Positions 1 through 6,813 are shown, counted from the first letter of the stretch. The stretch is DNA of 9,627 nucleotides from RGIG7378 sp045588325 (GCA_045588325.1 JAZNEA010000003.1:1-9627); one strand, 5' to 3'. The notes: a model not told the origin generated them from the letters alone. Program-made: numbers and translations.

Positions 1-2
1 TA

Positions 3-233
3 AGGGCATACCGTAGAAAACATAACATGCCCACATATGCAGAGGAGAAAGGAATAGTTCCTAATGCACCTCCAGAGTCTAAAGATCTAGTCTTAAAGGT
101 AAAAGAACTAGAAAATAAGCTGAAAGAAAAAGACAAAGAAATAAAGAAACTAACTAATGTTGTAGAGGATGAGAGAAGGAAGGTTGAGATCCTAAAAAAA
201 TCCCTGCACATCTTCATGGAACCAGAAGAATGA
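3..233 (+). CDS. IS3-family transposase OrfA, C-terminal part (5'-partial)
   Basis: The frame is open from the first complete codon at 3, so the ATG at 27 is probably internal and the real start lies upstream of the window. The visible 76 residues are mainly a charged helix with Leu/Val/Ile heptad spacing, followed by an EILKKSLHIF-type ending. That is the leucine-zipper coiled coil and tail of IS3 OrfA proteins; the N-terminal helix-turn-helix that binds the IS ends would be off-window. The stop TGA at 231-233 overlaps the orfB ATG at 230 (ATGA), so translation of the two is coupled. A run of seven A at 194-200, read A_AAA_AAA in this frame, could also shift ribosomes into orfB. Identification rests on the coiled coil plus position directly before orfB. 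Confidence 0.8.
   Translation, partial: RAYRRKHNMPTYAEEKGIVPNAPPESKDLVLKVKELENKLKEKDKEIKKLTNVVEDERRKVEILKKSLHIFMEPEE
194..200 (+). promoter_or_regulatory. A_AAA_AAA slippery heptamer, candidate -1 frameshift site for OrfAB
   Basis: Seven A lie in the orfA frame as cta-aaa-aaa, giving the slippery form A_AAA_AAA. A -1 slip puts the ribosome in the orfB frame, which has no stop between 200 and the orfB ATG at 230. The product would be a fused OrfAB transposase, the form IS3 elements usually make by -1 shifting (established for the family). Whether slippage occurs here is inference; I did not identify a clear stimulatory hairpin downstream. Confidence 0.5.
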
Positions 234-1033
234 AGTGCGAAGCCATAGAGCAGTACAAGTCCGAGTTTAGTGTGTCGAAGATGTGCAAAGTGCTAAAGCT
301 AAATCCGGCAAGTTATTATAGTTGGCAGAAGACACAGAAAAAGAAGTTAGAAAGGATTCAAGGAGAACTAGGTCTCGTTAAGAAAATAGAGGAAAAGTTC
401 TTAGAATCTAATAAAACCTATGATTATAGGCCAATTAAACGCGCTTTAAGTGATGAGAATATTGAAATTAGTGAGTATAAAGTAAGAAAGATAATGCGAG
501 AAAATGGCTTTTATCCAGAGACAAACAAGAAATACAAGCCATCTAAAAGAGAAAAAGGAGATGGTAGATATTTTGAGAATCTCATTAATCAAGACTTTAC
601 AACAAGCGAAAGAAATCAGGTTTGGGTTGGAGATATTACATATATTAAGACTGTAATTGGTTGGGTTTATTTAGCTGCAGTAATCGATTTATACAATAGA
701 GAAGTAATTGGATATGCAGTTAGCAAGAAGATAAATGCAGAGTTAGCAAAGCAAGCATTAGTAAATGCTATTGCACAGAAAGGAGTGAAGGAGGGACTAA
801 TATTTCATAGTGACAGAGGAAGTCAGTACGCAAGTAATGTCTTCCAGAAGAAGTTAAGTGAATATAGGATAACAGGGAGCATGAGTAAGCCAGGGTGCCC
901 TTATGATAATTCTTGTATGGAAAGCTTTTTTGCAACATTGAAAAAAGAGAGGATATACAGGAAACAGTATGGTACAATGGAAGAGGAAAAGCAGGATATG
1001 TTCCAATACATCGAGTTATTGCAGGTGTATTAG
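230..1033 (+). CDS. IS3-family transposase OrfB, C-terminally truncated
   Basis: This is the catalytic subunit of an IS3-type DDE transposase (rve integrase core). Residues 14-31 hold a small helix-turn-helix-like segment ending LNPASYYSW, and 61-72 hold the YDYRPI segment, usually YGYRxI. The catalytic triad is present: D135 in VGDITYI, D195 in FHSDRGSQY and E231 in CMESFFATLKKE. Thirty-five residues separate D195 and E231, and K238 lies seven after the Glu, as in the family. The protein should continue after FQYIEL with a segment like YNxxRxHxxLGYxxP. Instead it reads LLQVY and stops, so about 20 to 25 residues are replaced by foreign sequence. The active site is intact but the protein is probably inactive or impaired. 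The start overlaps the orfA stop. Confidence 0.9.
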   Translation: MKCEAIEQYKSEFSVSKMCKVLKLNPASYYSWQKTQKKKLERIQGELGLVKKIEEKFLESNKTYDYRPIKRALSDENIEISEYKVRKIMRENGFYPETNKKYKPSKREKGDGRYFENLINQDFTTSERNQVWVGDITYIKTVIGWVYLAAVIDLYNREVIGYAVSKKINAELAKQALVNAIAQKGVKEGLIFHSDRGSQYASNVFQKKLSEYRITGSMSKPGCPYDNSCMESFFATLKKERIYRKQYGTMEEEKQDMFQYIELLQVY

Positions 1034-1089
1034 ACTATGTTTCGGACAAGACACTAGATAATAAGATTACTTTTCCGTTTATTAAATAA
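1015..1089 (+). pseudogene. 3' tail of a gene decapitated by the IS junction
   Basis: Immediately after the orfB break, another frame reads cleanly through about 25 codons and ends TLDNKITFPFIK with TAA at 1087-1089. It stops ten bases before the next gene's ATG, the spacing expected for neighbours in one operon. No start codon or ribosome site precedes it within non-IS sequence. I read it as the C-terminal end of a gene whose front was replaced by the IS. The length is short enough that a chance open frame is possible. The family is not recognisable from the tail. Confidence 0.4.
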
Positions 1090-1099
1090 AAGAGGCAAT

Positions 1100-1750
1100 A
1101 TGATTATTTTTTATAAAACTATTGGGAATAGACCTATAACAATTACAATAGATAAAAATAAGTATGAGATGTATCCTGAAGAAAAGATTAGCTGTGAAGA
1201 GGATAAAAATATTGCTTTGGCATGTGTTGAAATAAGAAAACAAAGCAAATTCCATATAACAAGCTATCTGGTGTTAATGGCAAAACGTCTTGTAATAAAT
1301 GTCTTTAATATGATTATTATGAATTACCCTGGGAAATGGCTTGCGGAGATAGAGCCACTCGTGTTTCGTGTCGATGTGCCCCTAGAGCCGTGCGACATGG
1401 AAATTGAATACAGCCCTGTGTGCTTTCATAACGACGGCCTGATTCGTAAGAAGCCAGCACTGTTTATAAATGGACAGAAAGCAAACCCCGATTATGAAGT
1501 TGATCATGAGTATATAACTGTTAGTTTTTGGAAGTACTGCTTTGATCTAATATCGTTTTGGACATACGCAGCTCTAATCGTAACAATTGTCTTTGTGCTT
1601 TCAGGAATATTTGAAAGATATCTTTTTGTAAACATTATTTACCTACTGTTAACAGCAGTCCTGGTTTATAAAAAAATCATAAAAACGTACATAGAGAAAC
1701 AGCGATTATGTGATTTGCTTCTAAATCAAGATTGGATAAGGAACGGGTAA
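1100..1750 (+). CDS. Hypothetical membrane protein with C-terminal TM hairpin
   Basis: Not recognised. The 216-residue protein has a soluble N-terminal part of about 145 residues with alternating hydrophobic/polar strand patterns, such as PITITIDKNKYEM near 12-24. A stretch at 56-75 is moderately hydrophobic but broken by Lys/Arg. Two clear membrane segments follow at about 150-170 and 173-190, separated by a very short FERY turn. The tail is basic, then amphipathic (about 191-216). The layout is a soluble domain held at the membrane by a helical hairpin, with both ends on the same side. The start ATG follows AAAGAGG with only four bases of spacing, which is tight. It lies ten bases after the gene remnant and 165 bases before the next gene. 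The function could be envelope-related or immunity-like, but nothing in the sequence decides this. Confidence 0.75.
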   Translation: MIIFYKTIGNRPITITIDKNKYEMYPEEKISCEEDKNIALACVEIRKQSKFHITSYLVLMAKRLVINVFNMIIMNYPGKWLAEIEPLVFRVDVPLEPCDMEIEYSPVCFHNDGLIRKKPALFINGQKANPDYEVDHEYITVSFWKYCFDLISFWTYAALIVTIVFVLSGIFERYLFVNIIYLLLTAVLVYKKIIKTYIEKQRLCDLLLNQDWIRNG

Positions 1751-1915
1751 TATTTGGTAAGCTGCGTTTTGCTAAGGCAGAAGGTTGGTGGATAAAAAGT
1801 ATGGTGATAAAGACAGAAAAGAGATGCCTATATTGAGATTTGTTGATAAAATATAGTCAAAAGGTAATATCCAATGTGCTTTATAGGTGAATATGGCAAG
1901 AAAGGATGGTGGCAA

Positions 1916-2326
1916 ATGGAAAAAGCTATAGCAATGGGTTGCATCCTATTAATGCTAATAACGTGTGGCGGTTGCGTTATTGCTACTGACTTTTACGCTG
2001 GGAAGAGGCCATACGATTATGGCAAAGCAACGTGGGTCTGTGAATTGCCAGATGCATGGTTCGTGGTCAATACTCCTGAAGACGACAAAGACTATATTTA
2101 TCCCCAAGGCGAGATTGCTACTGATAATAAAAACATTAAATTCACTATCAGTTTTGGTCATGGTGAAGTAGCATCCTTTGCGGATGAAAATGACAATGTG
2201 ATATTACTTGGAACATGTAGATTCAGCCCTGAAAAGCTAATTATTACTGTTGATAAAGAGTCGGATAAGCTTTTTAATGGCCAATACGATACCATCACTT
2301 TTGTAAGAAATGCAGGAGCATCCTGA
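1916..2326 (+). CDS. Small putative lipoprotein
   Basis: An upstream in-frame ATG at 1874 exists, but the ATG at 1916 is preferred. It sits nine bases after AAAGGA (1901-1906), and starting there leaves a proper signal peptide: MEK, a hydrophobic run IAMGCILLMLIT, then Cys. Either C17 (LITC) or C20 (CGGC) could be the lipidated residue; neither is a perfect lipobox. The 136-residue product is otherwise a single strand-rich domain with WVCELPDAWFVV near 38-49 and a C-terminal LFNGQYDTITFVR. From memory, small uncharacterised Clostridia lipoproteins often end in this kind of FxGxYxxITFxR strand, probably a beta-barrel or sandwich fold. It likely acts on the outer face of the cell membrane. The role is unknown. 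Confidence 0.75.
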   Translation: MEKAIAMGCILLMLITCGGCVIATDFYAGKRPYDYGKATWVCELPDAWFVVNTPEDDKDYIYPQGEIATDNKNIKFTISFGHGEVASFADENDNVILLGTCRFSPEKLIITVDKESDKLFNGQYDTITFVRNAGAS

Positions 2327-2394
2327 CAACTGCTTTTTGTCCCCGAATTTATGCCGCTTTCAATGCCTTCATATGTATATTAATTGGAGGAAAC

Positions 2395-3546
2395 ATGAAA
2401 TATACATCAATGCTAAATAATTTTTATAATATTGTGGATTGTAGAACGATAGCGATGCATATGGATTTTTTTCTTCTTGGTGAAGAAAAAGTCCTGGAAT
2501 TGCGCCGATTTTTGTACGATAAATTTAAGGCTTTATATAATGATTCCTTCGTGTGCCAATGGACATGGAATAATCGTAAAAGAAGTTTGTCTTTTATAGA
2601 TGACAAAATAGATAATTGGAATTTTACCAGCGTAGGTTGTGAAGCCTATGTAAAAAGTGACAAGATAAAAAATATGAGTGATTTTCGAAAAATAGAGAAA
2701 GCATTGTTTAGACTTTCTCCTATTGAAGGGTTATCTACGTGCTCCGTGGATTATCCCGATGAGATGAAGCCGTATTGGGATAGAATTGTCTCGCCTGAAA
2801 CCTGCAAAGAAGCACTTTTAGAAATATATTCGCTACCAGGTAAGATTAATAAAAATTATTGGAGAGGAGTTGACTCTAGCTTCCACATAAGTATACCTGG
2901 TGTTATTCCATTTCCTGATTTCTATATAAAATATCCTAATAGTATCTGTGGATACGCTGATTTCTATATTGCGTTGAATGCAGTAGATGATCCAAACAAG
3001 CTAACAGATTATCTTATTAGTGTATTGCAAGAGACCCAGGAAATTACATCTAATTATAATGCGTGTGTCTCTTTGGCCTCGGGTAATTGGTTAGATATAG
3101 GATGTTTTGGAGTGAATTACGATGATTTAAAAGAAGATATACAAACAGGTTTAACTAAGAGAGAGTTGGATGGCTTTTCTTATGCAAATTACTTTGGTTG
3201 GTATAACATATTCAGCCCGATAATTGCAGAGAAAATGTCCTGCATAAATAGAGTAAGGAAAGAGGATGGTATAGCAGTTGCTTCGTTGAATAGTGGTGCA
3301 ATTGAGATTAAATTTAAAAATGACATTAATCAATTTGATATAAATGATGCTGCACAAATAAAGAGGGTTATATATCCTGTTATTAGACCTGCGGAGTTGT
3401 GTTATAAATATGAATATTTTGCAGATGATGGTTTCTTTAGAAGAGATTGTGGTCCTCGAAGTACGTGGAATTTGATGCCGGTGTTTGGCGAAGAAATTAT
3501 AGTAGAACGCGATGGATATAGGCTGCAGCACCAAAGTTTTTTGTAA
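2395..3546 (+). CDS. Hypothetical 383-residue soluble protein, possibly immunity-like
   Basis: The start is secure: GGAGG at 2386-2390 lies four bases before the ATG. There is no signal peptide or membrane helix, so a cytoplasmic location is likely. The first 110 residues are mixed, rich in aromatics and Lys. The central part (161-200) has FHISIPGVIPFPDFYI, then GYADFYIAL. The last third has GWYNIFSPIIAEKM (268-281), then strand-like segments and an IKRVIYPVIRPAE motif (322-334). That order (a surface strand block, a GYAxF stretch, a GWxxxxSP turn and a final R/P-rich helix) recalls DUF3396/Imm52-type immunity proteins, but this is from memory, weak, and not confirmed. Base composition is very AT-rich in places (about 20% GC over 3301-3360), unlike the core genes downstream. 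Confidence 0.75.
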   Translation: MKYTSMLNNFYNIVDCRTIAMHMDFFLLGEEKVLELRRFLYDKFKALYNDSFVCQWTWNNRKRSLSFIDDKIDNWNFTSVGCEAYVKSDKIKNMSDFRKIEKALFRLSPIEGLSTCSVDYPDEMKPYWDRIVSPETCKEALLEIYSLPGKINKNYWRGVDSSFHISIPGVIPFPDFYIKYPNSICGYADFYIALNAVDDPNKLTDYLISVLQETQEITSNYNACVSLASGNWLDIGCFGVNYDDLKEDIQTGLTKRELDGFSYANYFGWYNIFSPIIAEKMSCINRVRKEDGIAVASLNSGAIEIKFKNDINQFDINDAAQIKRVIYPVIRPAELCYKYEYFADDGFFRRDCGPRSTWNLMPVFGEEIIVERDGYRLQHQSFL

Positions 3547-3612
3547 GATTAAGGATGGTCTCAACACACGCTGCTGGCAATACTATATGCCTACAATACA
3601 TGGAGAGAACAT

Positions 3613-3619
3613 AAAAAAA
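3613..3619 (+). other. A_AAA_AAA run that could join an N-terminal start to the lipoprotein frame
   Basis: From the ATG at 3587 the frame reads eleven codons ending ATA-AAA-AAA and meets TAG at 3620. One step back on the seven A (A_AAA_AAA) moves into the frame of the downstream lipoprotein. The joined product would have a basic start, KK, a hydrophobic run IALLFILITM and the lipobox LSFSC. Programmed -1 shifting, transcript slippage from seven to eight A, a real inactivating deletion, or a homopolymer sequencing error would all give this pattern. No good Shine-Dalgarno precedes 3587. Confidence 0.45.
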
Positions 3620-3645
3620 TAGCTCTTTTATTTATCCTAATCACA

Positions 3646-4089
3646 ATGCTGTCTTTCTCCTGTGGGTGTGGAGCAGGCAACGCGAAAAAGTTTTTTCTGA
3701 GCGAAACACATGTTGTAGATTATTATACAGAGATGTTTTTGGATGCTGTTGAGGCGCAAGATGCCGACCAAATTAAGACTTTGTTTGCTCCTAACGCCTT
3801 AACCGCGGATGATGATTTTGATGAGAGCGTTGTCGAGCTGTTTTCTTATTACGAGGGAAAGCACGAGTCCTTTGGGGAAGGGAAGGGAACACAATCGTCA
3901 ACCCAAAAGTCAGATGGCAATGTAAGGAAGGAAATTGAGGGAACATACGATATTTCTACAGATAAAGGAGATTACAGAATAGCAATAAAGTACGTGTATA
4001 TTGACACAGCAACTCCTGATAATGTGGGAATATGGTGTGTGTATATTATTAAACATGAAGATGATCCAAATCAGGAATATGCTTACTGA
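3646..4089 (+). CDS. DUF5104-like lipoprotein, N-terminus uncertain
   Basis: The first ATG in frame is 3646, but starting there leaves the lipobox Cys at residue 6 with no signal peptide. The same frame is open upstream to a stop at 3550 and encodes HKKIALLFILITMLSFSC, a typical lipoprotein signal peptide, without any ATG, GTG or TTG. The true start must therefore come from a frame joined at the A7 run (ATG 3587), from an unusual codon, or the gene is damaged. The mature part fits DUF5104 as I remember it: a helix YYTEMFLDAVEAQDADQIK, LFAPNAL, a hydrophobic helix ending YYEGKHES, then strands with TDKGDYRIAIKY and NVGIWCVYI. These are small surface lipoproteins of Firmicutes with an NTF2-like look and no known function. 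They may sense or bind something outside the cell. Confidence 0.65.
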   Translation: MLSFSCGCGAGNAKKFFLSETHVVDYYTEMFLDAVEAQDADQIKTLFAPNALTADDDFDESVVELFSYYEGKHESFGEGKGTQSSTQKSDGNVRKEIEGTYDISTDKGDYRIAIKYVYIDTATPDNVGIWCVYIIKHEDDPNQEYAY

Positions 4090-4191
4090 GGAGATTTAAA
4101 GGACACCCCGGAAATAATATTGGTCTGTCGTGGTCTAGACTGCCGTGAGGAATAGTTACATAAGGGATTTCTGAGTAATGAGGGCATGGGT

Positions 4192-5283
4192 ATGAAAAGC
4201 GAGAGAATAATACGCAGAGTACGAAGAAAAATTATATTAGAAAAAGTGATTGTCATATGTTTGACCGTATGTCTACTTGCTGCTGTGATTGTTTGTCCCT
4301 TAGATTTTTTCCTTCCTCGGTATAAGGTATTAGTTACAGGTAACGAGGTAAATAATGATTATAATAACCTTTTGGCAGGCGGGGGACTGGTTAGAAAAGG
4401 AAGATCTCTGTACTATAGTTATTGGCATGACAAGTTTACCTACGCACTGGTAAAAATAAAAATGTTGGGGCCTAGAACTCTTTTCATGCAACCATGTGAA
4501 ATGAGGGATGAACGTATGGCATGGTACACGTTATTTATAAAGCACAAGGGAAACGTTATTGTTTCTATTGAAGGAGAGCCGGATACAGGTGAGTGGTTGT
4601 TAAATACCACAACAAACACATTCTCGCGTTATGAGGCATTACAAGATATTCCAGGATTTAATTATTACTACCAGGAAACAGAGAACTATTTTGCATATAG
4701 CCGCCTGGTGAAGGAAGAGCATGAATTGTATGAGAGGCGTGAACTGAATGTTATAAGCTCAACGGGAGAAAACACGGTGGTGGCAGAGGATGTTATATCC
4801 TTTTATTTGCACGACAATGTGGTTTACTATCTTGTTTCTTCGAATGAAAAAAGCACTATTTGGAAATATGATTTAAGCAGTGGAATGAGCTGCGTTTTTT
4901 GCGATTTGGAAGGTAGCGCAAACTACTTTATTATTGAGAGCGATTACATAGTATATGATAATACCGAGAGTGTTTATTTGGTGAGTTTGGAAGATGCCTC
5001 AAGTAGACGTGTTTTAGAGGTGGATAGGGACAACTTTATTTTCCGTATAAATGCATATGAGTCCAAATTGTTTGTAGGCACTTCAGATTACATAGCTTCA
5101 TATGATATTAACTCTAACGAGACAAAAATTCTGTATGGCAAGGACTCGAATTGGTTTAGGTGTGGACTAGTTGGCAACGTATATATTCTAGATGATACGT
5201 GGATTTATTTTGAAGGTGAAAACTCAACTCTTTGGCGTATAACACAGGATGGACGGTATCTTCAAAAAATATACGGTTGGTAA
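4192..5283 (+). CDS. Membrane-anchored protein with propeller-like repeats (DUF5050-like)
   Basis: ATG occurs at 4186 and 4192. GAGGG at 4180-4184 is one base from the first and seven from the second, so 4192 is preferred (363 residues). The N-terminus is strongly basic (RRVRRK) and is followed by one membrane helix at about 19-38, a signal-anchor that places the rest outside the cell. The extracellular part is strand-rich, with repeated units of the kind VVYYLVSS...IWKYDLSSG, YIVYDN...VYLVSLED and WIYFEGEN...LWRITQDG. This spacing, with a hydrophobic strand and then Y/L-W-x-hydrophobic-x-x-D-G, resembles the DUF5050 and beta-propeller family of Clostridia. No catalytic motif is visible. A role in ligand or protein binding at the surface is inferred. 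It is the last gene of the AT-rich cluster. Confidence 0.75.
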   Translation: MKSERIIRRVRRKIILEKVIVICLTVCLLAAVIVCPLDFFLPRYKVLVTGNEVNNDYNNLLAGGGLVRKGRSLYYSYWHDKFTYALVKIKMLGPRTLFMQPCEMRDERMAWYTLFIKHKGNVIVSIEGEPDTGEWLLNTTTNTFSRYEALQDIPGFNYYYQETENYFAYSRLVKEEHELYERRELNVISSTGENTVVAEDVISFYLHDNVVYYLVSSNEKSTIWKYDLSSGMSCVFCDLEGSANYFIIESDYIVYDNTESVYLVSLEDASSRRVLEVDRDNFIFRINAYESKLFVGTSDYIASYDINSNETKILYGKDSNWFRCGLVGNVYILDDTWIYFEGENSTLWRITQDGRYLQKIYGW

Positions 5284-5299
5284 CATAAATTTCTCCTGG

Positions 5300-5379
5300 A
5301 GATGGGTTTAGTAGGTGCTTGTGGAGCTTATTAAACTTGTCAGAGGGTAGTTATAGAGATATTGACCGCCCACCCATCT
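5300..5379. repeat. Perfect 8-bp inverted repeat between the cluster and tig
   Basis: AGATGGGT at 5300-5307 matches in reverse complement ACCCATCT at 5372-5379, with 64 bases between. It lies just upstream of the tig promoter. It could be the base of a long hairpin or a chance match; no poly-T follows, so it is not a standard terminator. Confidence 0.3.
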
Positions 5380-5389
5380 TATATAAAGG

Positions 5390-5417
5390 TTGAAAACAAA
5401 AACAAAACTGTTATAAT
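5390..5417 (+). promoter_or_regulatory. tig promoter, vegetative sigma type with extended -10
   Basis: TTGAAA at 5390-5395, a 16-base spacer and TATAAT at 5412-5417 match the sigma-A consensus. TG at 5409-5410 gives an extended -10 (TGnTATAAT). The expected start is near 5424, leaving a leader of about 90 bases. That leader contains a short ACCAC/GTGGT hairpin (5431-5448). I see no CIRCE element and no complete CtsR operator (paired GTCAAA half-sites), so heat-shock control through those repressors is not supported. Confidence 0.75.
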
Positions 5418-5514
5418 AGTACTCTGTCTTACCACGCACTTTTGTGGTTTTGTAATTGTGCCTGTTAGGATGATGTTTTGACTTTGTATTTACATATAGG
5501 AAGGATATACAACA

Positions 5515-6813
5515 ATGGATGTTAAGTTCACCAAACAAGAGACAGTTAAGACTAATGTAGTTAAGCTTGAGTTCTCCGTATCTGCAGCAGACTTTGATGC
5601 AGCACTTGCTAAGGCATATAAGAAGGATGCCAACAGATTCCAGATTCCTGGTTTCCGCAAGGGCAAGGCTCCTCAGGCAATGGTAGAGCGTTATTACGGC
5701 GAGGCAGTTTTCTATGAGTCTGCAATCGACATCGTTTTCCCCGAGGCATACACACAGGTAGTTAATGAGCAGGGCATTCAGCCTGTTTCCCAGCCCTCCA
5801 TCGACATCGGCGAGAATATTGGCCGTGGCAAGGGTTGCGACTTCATCGTTGAGGTAACTGTACGTCCCGAGGTTAAGTTGGGTCAGTACAAGGAGCTGGA
5901 GACCAAGAAGGCTTCCATCCGCATTACAGAGAAGGATATCATGGCAGAGATAAACAAGGTGGCTGACAAGAATGCCCGTATGGTCAATGTTGAGGACAGA
6001 GCTGCTCAGAACGGCGATATCACCACAATTGATTATCGTGGACTCCTTGATGGCGTAGCATTTGAGGGCGGCACAGCTGAGAATCAGGAGCTGACTCTTG
6101 GTAGCGGCAAGTTCATCCCTGGATTCGAGGAGCAGATTGTTGGACACAATGTTGGTGAGGAGTTCAACATCAACGTAACTTTCCCCGAGGAGTACGGCGC
6201 AGAGAACCTGGCAGGCAAGGCTGTTGTATTTGAGATTAAGCTTCACGCAATCAAGGTTCGTGAGCTTCCCACAATTGACGATGAGTTCGCATCTGACGTT
6301 TCCGAGTTCGACACTCTGGATGCATACAAGGCAGATGTTAAGAAGCAGCTTCGCAAGGATGCTGAGGACAAGGCCCGCAAGGAGTTGGAGACAACTTTGA
6401 TCGAGAAGGCTGTAGAGAACGCAGAGATGGACATCCCCGAGGTTATGTACCACAATCAGGTACAGGCTATGCTGGAGGATATGGACATGCGTCTCAGATA
6501 TCAGGGCATGAGCCTTGAGCAGTACATGCAGTACATGGGCGTTACAATGGACAAGCTGCAGGAGATCTACATGCCCCAGGCAGAGAAGTCCGTTAAGGCA
6601 AGACTTGTTATCGAGCAGATTATCAAGGATGAGAACATCACAGTTACAGATGATGAGGTTCAGGCCGATATTGAGAAAAAGGCTGAGGAATATGGAAACA
6701 AAGACGAGTTCATGAAATATGTTAATGATGAGCTTAGAGCAGAGTTTGCAGATCAGCTTAAGTCTCAGAAGGCAATTGCTTTGTTGGTTGACACTGTTAA
6801 GTATACAAAGTAA
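5515..6813 (+). CDS. tig: Trigger factor, ribosome-associated chaperone and prolyl isomerase
   Basis: Trigger factor binds the ribosome next to the peptide exit tunnel, shields new chains and has FKBP-type prolyl cis-trans isomerase activity. All three parts are visible. The N-terminal ribosome-binding domain carries the signature GFRKGKAP at 46-53. The FKBP domain spans about 163-247 with NGDITTIDYRG, LTLGSGKFIPGFEEQIVG and FPEEYGAENLAGKAVVFE. The C-terminal helical chaperone arms run from about 250 to 430. The length of 432 residues is normal. AGGAAGG at 5498-5504 sits ten bases before the ATG. It is cytosolic and probably highly expressed, since codons are strongly skewed (AAG for Lys, GAG for Glu). 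clpP starts 43 bases downstream, the usual Firmicute order. Confidence 0.98.
   Translation: MDVKFTKQETVKTNVVKLEFSVSAADFDAALAKAYKKDANRFQIPGFRKGKAPQAMVERYYGEAVFYESAIDIVFPEAYTQVVNEQGIQPVSQPSIDIGENIGRGKGCDFIVEVTVRPEVKLGQYKELETKKASIRITEKDIMAEINKVADKNARMVNVEDRAAQNGDITTIDYRGLLDGVAFEGGTAENQELTLGSGKFIPGFEEQIVGHNVGEEFNINVTFPEEYGAENLAGKAVVFEIKLHAIKVRELPTIDDEFASDVSEFDTLDAYKADVKKQLRKDAEDKARKELETTLIEKAVENAEMDIPEVMYHNQVQAMLEDMDMRLRYQGMSLEQYMQYMGVTMDKLQEIYMPQAEKSVKARLVIEQIIKDENITVTDDEVQADIEKKAEEYGNKDEFMKYVNDELRAEFADQLKSQKAIALLVDTVKYTK

Larger units (their letters stand above)
1..1018 (+). mobile_element. IS3-family insertion sequence remnant, both ends missing
   Basis: This is the orfA-orfB body of an IS3-family element. 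It copies and moves itself with a two-part DDE transposase. The left end lies before the window. On the right, the similarity to IS3 orfB stops at about 1015-1020, before the conserved C-terminal segment, and I see no terminal inverted repeat there. The right boundary is therefore a deletion or recombination junction, not a natural IS end, and its exact base cannot be fixed by eye. Without its right end this copy should not be able to transpose by itself. It marks the accessory character of the left half of the window. Confidence 0.85.

Noticed and set aside
1714..1831. A short plus-strand open frame in the gap after the TM-hairpin gene, ending KRCLY
   Set aside because: About 39 codons, no Shine-Dalgarno before its TTG at 1732, and partly inside the previous gene. 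It could be a decayed remnant, but chance is more likely.
1832..1856. TTGAGA and TATAGT as a promoter for the small lipoprotein
   Set aside because: The spacer is only about 13 bases and there is no extended -10, so it is too weak to call.
5308..6453. A 381-codon open frame on the minus strand opposite tig
   Set aside because: It is a shadow of tig. The strong AAG/GAG codon bias keeps the opposite strand free of stops. The predicted peptide is Leu/Cys-rich with no recognisable domain, and trigger factor is certain on the plus strand.
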